From: Bacteroidales bacterium
GTDB taxonomy: Bacteria; Bacteroidota; Bacteroidia; Bacteroidales; UBA932
Length of the DNA stretch: 33,281 nt
Reading direction: 5' to 3'
NCBI GenBank assembly: GCA_016281315.1
Contig: JAEEIJ010000062.1
Coordinates: 1-33,281 of the forward strand
Shown: in pieces, positions 8,078 through 16,221 of the stretch
Numbering within the stretch: position 1 is the first letter of the stretch
Layout of the letters: each line of letters begins with the position of its first letter
Notes under the pieces: model-generated
The model's database searches: none
What the model was told of the DNA's origin: nothing
What the model saw: only the letters and a program-made list of their open reading frames with translations
Position numbers and translations under genes: made by a program

Positions 8078-8720
8078 TGCATATTTATTTAGTCTCAACC
8101 AATCATTTGGAGGACCGCATTTGGTTCAAAAATGATGAGGATTTTAAAGTTGGGATGGACTTCGCCGCCATTCAGGCGGCCAGTGACCCGGACGTAAAAG
8201 TCCTGGCGTTCATCCTTATGTCCAAATGAACTGTGTCGCAGCCAACATTTGTTCGCATCCGACGCAGTATCCCTGGGGTAGCGGGAGCGTGTTTTTTAAT
8301 CCTACGCCACAGGGCGGAAGGAAGTTGGGCGCGTTTTCCAAGCGCGTCCTTCGAAAGATGCTTCACACAGATGCCTACACTCTTCCAAAAGACTGGATGA
8401 TCTGTGAGGAAGGGTACATCCTTCCTTCCAATTATGTGGCGGTAAAAACAGTGGAGGCTGTTTTCCGCACGCCCAAACGGATGAATTTCTTTCTCGCCAA
8501 CTCTTCAAAAGCCAAAAAGCGCCTGGAGTCCGGCGAAAAGAGCCTCCCTGCTTTCCGGGACCAGGTCATCCTTGCCTGTTTGCCGGATCTTTGCCGGACG
8601 CTGTTCGGGAAAGAGTCCTTCAAACAACTCCGTTTCCGTTTTAGCGCCGATGCCAACCAGATGGCCCGCGTCTGCGGCCTCACTTATGAAGAAGCCGCAC
8701 GACTGTTAGATAGCCTATAA
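8074..8720 (+). pseudogene. RayT/IS200-like REP-associated tyrosine transposase, internally deleted and frameshifted
   Basis: Two frames together look like one Y1 (HUH) transposase missing its middle. The first, 8074-8229 (51 codons), reads MHIYLVSTNHLEDRIWF and ends KVLAFILMSK. In RayT-like proteins this is followed by N-H-V-H, the metal-binding HUH motif. Instead it hits TGA and the second frame begins at the overlapping ATG (8226-8720, 164 codons) with NCVAANICSHPTQYPWGSG. This matches the N-P-V-x-A-x-x...Y-P-W-S-S block found C-terminal to the catalytic Tyr. Both HUH and Tyr are therefore absent. The last 70 residues (KQLRFRFSADANQMARVCGLTYEEAARLLDSL in pieces) resemble a DNA-binding tail. 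The 3' frame may still be translated through the ATGA overlap, but it cannot be an active transposase. Confidence 0.6.
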
Positions 8721-8722
8721 GC

Positions 8723-8808
8723 GTCCGCGGTGGTCCAAAAGATGGGACACCTCGGACAAAATCGTGCGTTTTCGTCCGTGGTCGGTAAATTTTTGGACCA
8801 CCACGGAC
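8723..8808. repeat. Nested imperfect palindromes behind the RayT remnant (REP/BIME-like)
   Basis: The outer arms GTCCGCGGTGGTCCAAAA (8723-8740) and TTTTGGACCACCACGGAC (8791-8808) are 18-bp inverted repeats with one mismatch. Inside them is a second pair, ACCTCGGACAAAA (about 8750-8761) and TTTTCGTCCGTGGT (about 8770-8783). The arrangement, directly after a RayT-type gene and before the next promoter, recalls the palindrome pairs mobilised by RayT proteins. No T-run follows, so it is not a typical terminator. Confidence 0.55.
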
Positions 8809-8840
8809 ACCCGTCCCGCCGAAAAGCACAAAGATTTCAC

Positions 8841-8848
8841 TATCTTTG
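8841..8848 (+). promoter_or_regulatory. TATCTTTG -7 box of the C69 dipeptidase operon
   Basis: TATCTTTG ends 5 nt before the ATG at 8854. The next gene follows after 7 nt, so it is probably co-transcribed. No -33 TTTG is clear. Confidence 0.5.
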
Positions 8849-8853
8849 GGGTT

Positions 8854-10488
8854 ATGAAACGAATCTTAACCCTTCTCCTTCTGGCGGCCTGTGCCCTGAG
8901 CGCACGGGAAGCCTTTGCCTGCACGAACCTCATCGTGGGCAAAAAAGCCTCCGTGGACGGAAGCGTCATCTGCACCTATAACTGCGACGGCTACGGTTTT
9001 GCCTCCCCGCTTACTTATTCCGCTCCCGGCGCTCACGCGAAAGACGAGTTGGTCGCCATCCGCGGATGGGGACCCGACGCCACCGTGCATTACATTCCCC
9101 AGGCCCCTTACACCTATGCCGTGGCGGGCCTGATGAACGAGAAGCAGGTTTCCATTGTCGAAACCACCTGGACCGGCCGCAAGGAACTCCGTAACAAAGA
9201 GGGATGGCTGGGTTATTTCACCCTGATGCACCTCGCGCTGCAGCGGGCGGCGTCGGCCCGGGAGGCCATAGAAGTGATGCATCGGCTGGTGCAGGAGTAC
9301 GGTTACAACGACACGGGCGAGTCCTTCGCGGTCTGCGACAAGGAGGAGGCCTGGATAATGGAGCTCATCGGCAAGGGTCCCGACCGTAAGGGCGCCGTCT
9401 GGGTGGCCCGCCGCGTGCCCGACGACTGCATATCGGCCTATGCCAATTCCAGCCGCATCCGGCAGTTCCCGCAGGTGAAGAAGGCCGATAAAAAGAAGGG
9501 CTTCTGCATTACCAGGGACGGCGAGACGATGTATTCGGCCGATGTTATCTCCTTTGCCCGCGAGATGGGTTACTTCGACGGGGCCGACACCGACTTCAGC
9601 TTCCGCGAGGCCTACGGGCCGATGGACTGGAGCGCCATCCGCTACTGCGAGGCGCGCGTGTGGAGTTTTTATCGGCACCACTTCTCGGCCGAAATAATGG
9701 ACGAATACCTGCCTTTCCTGAACGGCGACCTCTCCGTGCACGACGACCTTCCCCTCTGGATCAAGCCCGACAAGCCGGTGAGCTACCGCGACATCCAGAA
9801 CGATATGCGTGACCACTACGAGGGAACCGCGCTGGATATGACGGCCGATGCGAGCGCCGGCCCCTGGGCCTCGCCCTACCGCAACCAGCGGCTGAACTAC
9901 GAGGCCCCGGACGGGACGAAGATGTTCAGCGAAAGGCCCATCGGCTGCCAGCAGAGCGGGATGACGATGGTGTGCCGGATGCGTTCCTGGCTCCCGGACG
10001 CCCTGGGCGGGGTTACCTATTTCAATATGGACGACGCCTCGATGGTGGCCTACGTCCCCGTGTACTGCGGCATCAACCGTGTGCCGGCACCCTTCGCCCG
10101 CGAGAACAACCATATGCGCGAATTCAGCGAGAAAAGCGCCTTCTGGATGTGCAATTTCGTGGCGAATATGATTTATCCGCGTTACAGCGTGATGATCGGC
10201 GACCTGCGGGAGGCGCAGAAGGAACTGGAAGACTTCTATGAGGCCGACCAGAGCGAGGTGGAAAAGCACGCCGCCGGCCTTACCGCCGGGGAACTCGCGG
10301 ACTACCTCAGCGGCAAGACCATCGCCTATACGGAAAAGATGATGCGGCGCTGGGGTGAGTTGGCACGGCTTTTAATTGTTAAATACAACGACAACGGCCC
10401 CCGGCCCTTCCCCGCCTACGCCCCGGCCTTCATCGACGCGGTGAAGCACGAGACGGGCGAGCGGTATGTACGGAAAGAAATAAACTAG
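8854..10488 (+). CDS. C69 family dipeptidase (secreted, Ntn-hydrolase fold)
   Basis: 544 residues from the ATG at 8854, which gives a signal peptide (MKRILTLLLLAACALSAREAFA). Cys23 follows directly (ACTNLIVGKKASVDGSV). In peptidase family C69 the nucleophile is a Cys exposed as the new N-terminus, so here signal cleavage itself could activate the enzyme. The typical later blocks are present: TYAVAGLMNEKQVSIVETTW, then GESFAVCDKEEAWIMELIG and IRQFPQV. The enzyme should split dipeptides in the periplasm or outside the cell. The frame is open 30 codons further upstream, but that part overlaps the palindromes and promoter. A prolyl oligopeptidase gene follows after 7 nt, forming a peptide-degrading pair. 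Confidence 0.88.
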   Translation: MKRILTLLLLAACALSAREAFACTNLIVGKKASVDGSVICTYNCDGYGFASPLTYSAPGAHAKDELVAIRGWGPDATVHYIPQAPYTYAVAGLMNEKQVSIVETTWTGRKELRNKEGWLGYFTLMHLALQRAASAREAIEVMHRLVQEYGYNDTGESFAVCDKEEAWIMELIGKGPDRKGAVWVARRVPDDCISAYANSSRIRQFPQVKKADKKKGFCITRDGETMYSADVISFAREMGYFDGADTDFSFREAYGPMDWSAIRYCEARVWSFYRHHFSAEIMDEYLPFLNGDLSVHDDLPLWIKPDKPVSYRDIQNDMRDHYEGTALDMTADASAGPWASPYRNQRLNYEAPDGTKMFSERPIGCQQSGMTMVCRMRSWLPDALGGVTYFNMDDASMVAYVPVYCGINRVPAPFARENNHMREFSEKSAFWMCNFVANMIYPRYSVMIGDLREAQKELEDFYEADQSEVEKHAAGLTAGELADYLSGKTIAYTEKMMRRWGELARLLIVKYNDNGPRPFPAYAPAFIDAVKHETGERYVRKEIN

Positions 10489-10495
10489 AATCCAT

Positions 10496-12589
10496 ATGAA
10501 AAAATTCCTCACAATCGTTACAATGGCAAGTTTGATCTCCGGCGCCTGCGCGCCGAAAGTTCCCGTTACCCGGGAGGACGACACCATAGATGTTTACTTC
10601 GGCACGGAGGTGGCCGATCCCTACCGCTGGCTGGAAGACGACCGCTCGGAAGAGACGCTCGCCTGGGTGGAGGCCCAGAACAAGGTGACGGACCACTACC
10701 TGAAGGGCATTCCCTTCCGCGGGAAACTCCTTGAACGGCTGAAAGAAGTGAGCAATTACGGGAAGATCGGAATCCCCGGCCGCGAGCGCAACGGGAAATG
10801 GTACTTCTACCGCAACGACGGCCTCCAGAACCAGAGCGTCCTGTATGAGGCCGATGCCCCCGACGCCGAGCCCCGCGTGTTCCTGGATCCCAACACCCTC
10901 TCCGAGGACGGGACCGTCGCGCTCAAGGGAACCTATTTCAACCATGACTGCAGCCTGATGGCCTACGGCATTTCCCGCAGCGGCAGCGACTGGCAGGAGT
11001 TCTATGTGATGGACGTGAAAACCGGCGCCCTGCTGGAGGACCACATCGAGTGGGCCAAATTCTCCGGCGCCGCCTGGCACGGAGACGGCTTCTATTACAG
11101 CGCCTACGGCATCCCCGAGGCCGGGCACGAGTTCTCCGTCAAGAATGAAGGTCACAAGGTGTACTACCATAAGATCGGCACCCCGCAGAGCGAGGACAAG
11201 GTTTTCTTCGAGAATCCGGCCGAGCCGCTGCGCTTCTACCTGCTGGACACCAACGAGGAGGAGACCCTGGCCTTCCTCTATGAGGACGGGGCCGATGTGG
11301 GCAACAACCTCTATGTGAAGGACCTCCGCAAGGCCGGCTCGCCCTTCGTGCAGATTACGGAGGATATGAAAAACAGCTGCTCGCCTGTGGAGACCGACGG
11401 TGAGAAGATCTATCTGCTCACCAATAAAAATGCGCCCCTGAACCGGCTGGTAGAGACTACGCTGAAGAACCCGAAGGCGTGGAAGGATGTCCTTCCCGAG
11501 GGCGACTGCGTGCTGGAAGGCGTGACCTTTGTGGGCGAGCGCATCATCGGCACGTATATGAAAGACGCTGCCACCCGGGCCTACAGCTTCGCCCTGGACG
11601 GCTCCGACCGGAAGGAAATAGCGCTTCCGGGCCTGGGCAGCGCTTCCTTCAACGGCCGCCTGCACGAGCCCTGGTGCTATTATGCCTACACTTCCTTCAC
11701 GGTGCCCGGCTCCATTTACAAACTGGACATCGCAAGCCTGGAAAGCAGCGTGCACGCCGCGCCTGAAACGGCTTTCGACCTTTCGGACTTCGTCACGGAA
11801 CAGGTGTTCTTCTCCAGCAAGGACGGCACCCGCATCCCGATGTTCCTCACCTACAGGAAAGGCATCGAGAAGGACGGCTCCAATCCCGTTTACCTTTACG
11901 GCTACGGCGGCTTCGACATCTCCCTCAATCCGGGATTCTCGGCCACCCGCATCCCCTTCCTGGAGAAGGGCGGCATCTATGCGCAGGCGAATCTGCGGGG
12001 CGGCGGAGAGTACGGCGAGAAGTGGCACCTCGCAGGCACCAGGCTGCAGAAACAGAATGTGTTCGACGATTTCATCGGCGCGGCCGAGTGGCTTATCGCC
12101 GAGGGCTATACGTCCCCGGAGAAACTCGCCATCGTGGGCGGCTCCAACGGCGGCCTTCTGGTGGGCGCCTGTATGACGCAGCGGCCGGATCTCTACGCCG
12201 TCGCCGTTCCGCAGGTGGGGGTGATGGATATGCTCCGCTACCATAAGTTCACCATCGGCTGGAACTGGGCGCCGGACTACGGCACCAGCGAGGAGAGCGA
12301 GGAGATGTTCCGCTGCCTGTGCAGCTATTCCCCGCTGCATAACCTCAAACCCGGCACGGTTTATCCCGCTACGCTCGTCACCACGGCCGACCACGACGAC
12401 CGCGTGGTTCCCGCCCATTCGTTCAAGTTCGCGGCCACCCTGCAGAAATGCCAGGCCGGCAGCGCGCCCGCCCTCATCCGGATTGACACCAAGGCCGGCC
12501 ACGGCGGCGGCAAGCCCCTGGCCAAAGTCCTGGAAGAGCAGGCCGATATCTACGGCTTCCTGATGTACAATCTGGGAATGAAGTACTGA
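10496..12589 (+). CDS. Prolyl oligopeptidase, S9A family, lipoprotein form
   Basis: 697 residues. The N-terminus MKKFLTIVTMASLISGAC is a lipoprotein signal with Cys18. An N-terminal beta-propeller covers about 30-440, starting with the DPYRWLEDDRSEETLAWVEAQN block. The C-terminal alpha/beta-hydrolase domain carries the catalytic triad: Ser550 in G-G-S-N-G-G-L, Asp634/635 in A-D-H-D-D-R-V-V-P, and His669 in K-A-G-H-G-G-G. The usual YLYGYGGF and ANLRGGGEYGEKWH loops are also present. It cuts short peptides after proline, probably in the periplasm or at the surface given the lipid anchor. Its TGA directly abuts the stop of the convergent flavin-reductase-like gene, with no bases between. Confidence 0.93.
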   Translation: MKKFLTIVTMASLISGACAPKVPVTREDDTIDVYFGTEVADPYRWLEDDRSEETLAWVEAQNKVTDHYLKGIPFRGKLLERLKEVSNYGKIGIPGRERNGKWYFYRNDGLQNQSVLYEADAPDAEPRVFLDPNTLSEDGTVALKGTYFNHDCSLMAYGISRSGSDWQEFYVMDVKTGALLEDHIEWAKFSGAAWHGDGFYYSAYGIPEAGHEFSVKNEGHKVYYHKIGTPQSEDKVFFENPAEPLRFYLLDTNEEETLAFLYEDGADVGNNLYVKDLRKAGSPFVQITEDMKNSCSPVETDGEKIYLLTNKNAPLNRLVETTLKNPKAWKDVLPEGDCVLEGVTFVGERIIGTYMKDAATRAYSFALDGSDRKEIALPGLGSASFNGRLHEPWCYYAYTSFTVPGSIYKLDIASLESSVHAAPETAFDLSDFVTEQVFFSSKDGTRIPMFLTYRKGIEKDGSNPVYLYGYGGFDISLNPGFSATRIPFLEKGGIYAQANLRGGGEYGEKWHLAGTRLQKQNVFDDFIGAAEWLIAEGYTSPEKLAIVGGSNGGLLVGACMTQRPDLYAVAVPQVGVMDMLRYHKFTIGWNWAPDYGTSEESEEMFRCLCSYSPLHNLKPGTVYPATLVTTADHDDRVVPAHSFKFAATLQKCQAGSAPALIRIDTKAGHGGGKPLAKVLEEQADIYGFLMYNLGMKY

Positions 12590-13252
12590 TTATTCGGCGA
12601 ACTTCTTCCCGTCGCCCCAGGCCTTCCCGACTTCGTCGCCGATGGCCCGGTAGGACATCGCGGCCGCGTCGAAGACGATGGGCTGGAGTTTCGCGAGGTC
12701 AATCCTGCCGTCCGTGAGGATCTTTTCATCGGCCGACATATTCACGACCTCTCCGACCAGGACGCCGTCCTGCCAGCTCACTACCTTGCATTCCAGGGTG
12801 AGGGGGTACTCGTTGATGATGGGGGCGTCCACGTTGGGGCTGGGCGTAACCGTGAACCCCACGCGCGCCACCTTGTCCTTTACCTTGTGGCCGCTCACCA
12901 GGCCGAAGTAATCGGACTCGGCCACCGTGTGGACATCAGCGAAACTCACCGTGAAAGCGCCCGTGAGCTCCAGGTTCTCGGTGGTCTTGTGCTTGGACAT
13001 GGATACCACGATGCGTTTGTAATCGTACTGGCCCGCCCAGGCGGCCATCATCACGTCCGGGGTGTGGTCTTTGTCCCAGGTGGCGATCATCACGCAGGGC
13101 TGGGGCGTTGTAACAAGGGCGTGGTCCGGGCCGAAGTTCACCCGTCCCTTTACCTGCTTCAGGGGTTCGTTGCTCATTTCGTTGGTGCTTTGTTGGTTGT
13201 TGCCGGGATTCCCGCAGGCGGCCATCATAAGGGCCGCCGCCAGGGTAATCAA
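12590..13252 (-). CDS. Flavin-reductase-like (FMN-binding split barrel) lipoprotein, 5' end disturbed
   Basis: The body (about 30-220) matches flavin reductase-like proteins: V-N-F-G-P-D-H-A-L-V-T-T-P, VMIATWDKDHTPDVMMAAWAG, then TGAFTVSFAD and DYFGLVSGHKVKDKV. The N-terminus is a lipoprotein signal (ITLAAALMMAAC), unusual for a group with many cytosolic members. There is no ATG for this signal. The best start is a TTG at 13252, and the codons before it (AAA TAT TTG, Lys-Tyr-Leu) look like the continuation of a lost Met-Lys-Lys start. An in-frame TGA at 13280-13282 lies inside a tRNA-Met fragment. The 5' end and promoter were probably replaced by the rearrangement that left that fragment. A downstream ATG (MSNEPLKQ) could give a cytosolic form. 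Confidence 0.7.
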   Translation of the reverse strand: MITLAAALMMAACGNPGNNQQSTNEMSNEPLKQVKGRVNFGPDHALVTTPQPCVMIATWDKDHTPDVMMAAWAGQYDYKRIVVSMSKHKTTENLELTGAFTVSFADVHTVAESDYFGLVSGHKVKDKVARVGFTVTPSPNVDAPIINEYPLTLECKVVSWQDGVLVGEVVNMSADEKILTDGRIDLAKLQPIVFDAAAMSYRAIGDEVGKAWGDGKKFAE

Positions 13253-13277
13253 ATATTTGGTATCCCGCCCAGCTTTT

Positions 13278-13317
13278 GGTCACGATCCCACGACCTCCGG
13301 ATTATGAATCCGACGCT
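13278..13317. repeat. 40-bp tRNA-Met fragment, direct repeat of 18955-18994 (candidate attachment site)
   Basis: These 40 bp are identical, in the same orientation, to part of the intact tRNA-Met gene, from the end of the D-arm through the anticodon arm to inside the T-arm. Neither the acceptor stem nor the D-arm is present, so it is not a functional tRNA. It lies at the boundary between GC-rich DNA on the left and the AT-richer accessory genes on the right. Confidence 0.8.
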
Positions 13318-13382
13318 TGGTAATAAAAAGAATATTCATTCGAATTTATTGAAAATTATTTCGCCGTGAATGATATTTTTTG

Positions 13383-13390
13383 TATCTTCG
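13383..13390 (+). promoter_or_regulatory. TATCTTCG -7-like box of the ATPase gene
   Basis: TATCTTCG differs from TAnnTTTG at one base and lies 22 nt before the ATG at 13413, in strongly A/T-rich DNA. Confidence 0.35.
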
Positions 13391-13412
13391 TGGCGGAATA
13401 ATTTTATGTGTC

Positions 13413-14873
13413 ATGAAAGATAAAATCATTGGTCGAGAGCGGGAACGAGCAGTGTTATCTTCCCTGAATCAGTCTCAGAATGCCGAATTCCTTGCAGTTT
13501 ATGGGCGACGTCGTGTTGGTAAGACGTTCCTCATAAGAGAATTCTTTGAGGACTCATTCGCTTTTTACCATACCGCGCTTTCTCCTTTCGAGTTAAAAGA
13601 CCAGCCAAAGTTGTTGTATAGAGCCCAACTAGATGAGTTCGCGCATTCCCTATTGAAGTATGGGGGCACCAACGATACGCCATTAAAAAATTGGTTTGAG
13701 GCTTTCCATCGTTTGGAAGATTTGCTGGATTCCAAGAGAGGGAGAAAGAAAATGGTTGTATTTATTGACGAGATGCCCTGGCTGGATACTCCGCGTGCAG
13801 GATTCCTGTCAGCGTTTGAACATTTTTGGAACGGGTGGGGCGCTGGCAAACATAATCTTCTCCTAATTGTATGTGGCAGTGCGACGACCTGGATGCTGGA
13901 TAAACTAATTCACAACACAGGTGGGTTATATGGGCGGACAACGAGGGAATTACACTTGAGGCCATTCTCATTGCATCAGGCCGAGAAGTATTGCAAATAT
14001 TTAGGACTGACAATGGATCGTTATGACATTCTCCAAACATATATGACGCTTGGTGGAGTTCCATACTATTGGTCTTACTTCGAGAAAGGAAAATCACTGG
14101 CAGAAAACATTGATAACTTGTTTTTCACCAGCGCCGGGAAACTGTCAGATGAATTTGATAAGCTCTTCTCTTCCCTTTTTGGAGACAAGGAGAAATACCG
14201 TACTGTCGTTGAGGCTCTCTCCAAAACTCGCCAAGGACTCACCAGGGAACAAATTTCTGACAAATCGGGCATTGCTTCAGGTGGAGAGCTCTCTGAAATT
14301 CTGAAGGCGCTGGAAAAGAGCGATCTGATTGTATCGTATTACAATTTTGGTGAAACTAAGCGCAATAAATACTACAAGTTATCAGACCCATTTTGTCTCT
14401 TCTATCTACATTTTGTGAAGAAACATCCGTCTCAGAACAAGCGTTTTTGGCAAGACAATCAGTTCTCTCCTAAAGTAACATCATGGAAAGGTCTGGCTTT
14501 CGAGGATGTATGTTTTGTCCATCAGGAAGAAATACGTTTTGCGCTCAGCATTATGGGAGTACAGGCAGAAATCTATCCATGGAGCGCCGATGCGAATGAC
14601 CAGACTCCCGGCGCCCAGATAGACATGCTTATTGACAGAGCAGATCGTGTGGTGAACCTTTGCGAGATAAAGTTTTGCCAGGGTGACTTTGCCATAGACA
14701 AAGATTATGACGCCAAGTTACGGAATAAGATTGATGCTCTTTTGATTGCCACCAAGAACAAGAAAAACATCCAGCCCACGCTGGTTACTACTTATGGCCT
14801 AAAAATGAACATGTATAGCAACCGCATCCAACGGGTTGTAACCATGGATGCATTGTTTGAGAAGGCCATTTAA
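13413..14873 (+). CDS. DUF234-type AAA ATPase with C-terminal PD-(D/E)XK-like domain
   Basis: 486 residues from the ATG at 13413; the earlier frame start would include promoter sequence. Walker A is G31-R-R-R-V-G-K37-T, the form typical of the archaeal-type ATPase/DUF234 group. Walker B is V-V-F-I-D-E at about 115-120, followed by MPWLD. A strand ending in L-L-I-V-C-G-S-A-T-T-W is the sensor-1 region. A winged-helix-like part follows (GLTREQISDKSGIASGGELS, about 270-290). The end holds Q-I-D-M-L-I-D-R followed by N-L-C-E-I-K-F, a D...E-x-K pattern of the PD-(D/E)XK nuclease fold. The cellular role of the family is not established. Codon use and base composition are AT-rich compared with the flanking genes, and it is the first gene inside the 40-bp repeat pair. 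Confidence 0.85.
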   Translation: MKDKIIGRERERAVLSSLNQSQNAEFLAVYGRRRVGKTFLIREFFEDSFAFYHTALSPFELKDQPKLLYRAQLDEFAHSLLKYGGTNDTPLKNWFEAFHRLEDLLDSKRGRKKMVVFIDEMPWLDTPRAGFLSAFEHFWNGWGAGKHNLLLIVCGSATTWMLDKLIHNTGGLYGRTTRELHLRPFSLHQAEKYCKYLGLTMDRYDILQTYMTLGGVPYYWSYFEKGKSLAENIDNLFFTSAGKLSDEFDKLFSSLFGDKEKYRTVVEALSKTRQGLTREQISDKSGIASGGELSEILKALEKSDLIVSYYNFGETKRNKYYKLSDPFCLFYLHFVKKHPSQNKRFWQDNQFSPKVTSWKGLAFEDVCFVHQEEIRFALSIMGVQAEIYPWSADANDQTPGAQIDMLIDRADRVVNLCEIKFCQGDFAIDKDYDAKLRNKIDALLIATKNKKNIQPTLVTTYGLKMNMYSNRIQRVVTMDALFEKAI

Positions 14874-15077
14874 GTGGCTCACAAAGGGCTCACAATTGGC
14901 TCATTGAAAACACACAAACCATCCTGCTCTGTTCCGTTCCATAAGTGGAGTGGAACAAAAGAACCAGATGGGAAATGAATAAAAGTTGCGCTATAACGGG
15001 CGAAATACCACAATTATTCTTTGTGTTTCGCCCATAATAACGCATTTTGGCAAACAATATTGCCAGGAGTTATGAGT
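14874..15077. other. Intergenic hairpin region between convergent accessory genes
   Basis: A hairpin with arms GGGCGAAA (14998-15005) and TTTCGCCC (15026-15033), helped by CACAA/TTGTG inside, lies between the ends of the ATPase gene and the lipoprotein gene. It may stop transcription from both sides, although there is no long T-run. A second small stem, GTTCCA/TGGAAC (14936-14956), precedes it. Near 14876-14905 the hexamer GGCTCA occurs three times, about 12 bp apart. Confidence 0.35.
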
Positions 15078-16187
15078 TTATTGTATTGTATAAGAGTGAT
15101 TGTCCCTGTCGATAACAATCTTGAAGGACTTTTTTTCTCCGCTGTATTCAGTATACGGTAAATCAAATGTATATATGCCGTCTTTTACTGACAACAATTT
15201 GGCGTAATCATATACATATTCTTCTTTGCTGTTTGGATTGATTTGTTCAGGAAGGCTCCCGTTCCCATTGGTCTCCACGCCGCTGTTTTCAAGATCATCT
15301 ATCACAAAGCCGCCACATGCAAAGGAAGGGGAACTGGACTTGGGGTAATACCGGTCGAAATAAACGATGAACATCTGTTTTTCGTCTATAGGGAATAACC
15401 AATGGCCGAGTTCCGCGCGATAGACCTTCCATTCATATATTCTGCTCCAATGAGAAATACGGAAGAGTCGTTCTCCACTGGGGGAATAGCAATACAATCC
15501 TGCTATTATATTCCCATTATATCCTTCCAGAAGTTGTAAATTATGAAGAGTAAAGCTAATTCTGTATTGATCAAACAAATCCGGATCGGTTTGGACATAC
15601 TCGTGGGCGACAGTCTTTATTGTCCCACCCCTGTCAATCATCAGCCGATAATTGTCTTTAACGGGAAGGACCTCATTGGATTGGAAATTATCGGCCAGGA
15701 TTCCATATACCGTATTCCCCGATTTGTCTGATTCTGGCATCAACACTTTGATGAATTGAACACATTCAAAAGGGAGGGTTTCTTTTTCACCATAACCGTG
15801 ATCAACAATCGTCTCTTTCTTTTCCGGATTCGGGAAAAAGTATGTCTTCACGTACTTAGACGGGTTGCGTTCATCTACAGAAGACCGAAGTAGATGTATA
15901 ATGGTCTTGTCATCTTTGATTCCGCATACCTGAAGGTAGTTTATCTCATTGCCCGCTTCATCATACTGCGGAATGTTATTATCAGTCATTTCAGCCTTTA
16001 TAAGGTTGATATCTTTTAAGCTTATTCCCGCTTGTTTCAGCGCATTATAAACTTCTGCCGATATCCCGAGAGATTGCATCTCCTCGGTGAAAACATCATC
16101 GGAGTTTTGAGTGTTTGCATTTGGCTTATCACAAGATGGGATAATGAGAAAGCTAAAGGAGAGGAATAGATTTATAAATTTTTTCAT
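15078..16187 (-). CDS. Hypothetical surface or periplasmic lipoprotein, unknown family
   Basis: 369 residues. MKKFINLFLSFSFLIIPSC is a lipoprotein signal with Cys19, followed by a polar Asn/Asp-rich linker (DKPNANTQNSDDVF) as seen in exported Bacteroidota lipoproteins. I do not recognise the rest. It looks beta-rich, with alternating hydrophobic residues and many aromatics (HLLRSS, YVKTYFFPNPEKKE, GLYCYSPSGERLFRISHWSRIYEW). Only a few scattered Cys are present besides the lipidated one. A short helical part near residues 35-65 contains the repeat-like NALKQAGISLKDINLIKAEM. AT-rich composition links it to the accessory block. Its 34-nt gap to the Ig-repeat lipoprotein gene, in the same direction, suggests one transcript and perhaps one surface complex. 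Confidence 0.7.
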   Translation of the reverse strand: MKKFINLFLSFSFLIIPSCDKPNANTQNSDDVFTEEMQSLGISAEVYNALKQAGISLKDINLIKAEMTDNNIPQYDEAGNEINYLQVCGIKDDKTIIHLLRSSVDERNPSKYVKTYFFPNPEKKETIVDHGYGEKETLPFECVQFIKVLMPESDKSGNTVYGILADNFQSNEVLPVKDNYRLMIDRGGTIKTVAHEYVQTDPDLFDQYRISFTLHNLQLLEGYNGNIIAGLYCYSPSGERLFRISHWSRIYEWKVYRAELGHWLFPIDEKQMFIVYFDRYYPKSSSPSFACGGFVIDDLENSGVETNGNGSLPEQINPNSKEEYVYDYAKLLSVKDGIYTFDLPYTEYSGEKKSFKIVIDRDNHSYTIQ

Positions 16188-16221
16188 GTTTGTGTACTTT
16201 TAACGTGACTGTTTCAAGCGA

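Noticed and set aside
8866..10269. A 467-codon frame antisense to the C69 dipeptidase
   Set aside because: His/Val/Gly-rich antisense translation with no recognisable domain. The sense gene is clear.
10430..12502. A 690-codon frame antisense to the prolyl oligopeptidase
   Set aside because: It has no signal, domain or motif, and it mirrors a gene with a full catalytic triad. It is a shadow of GC-biased codon use.
12587..12592. Direct contact of two convergent stop codons at 12589/12590, and shared TTAA at 21127-21130
   Set aside because: Compact convergent gene ends are common in this window and need no special explanation.
14998..15033. A strong intrinsic terminator between the ATPase and lipoprotein genes
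   Set aside because: The hairpin is real but lacks a T-run on either strand, so it is listed only as an intergenic hairpin.
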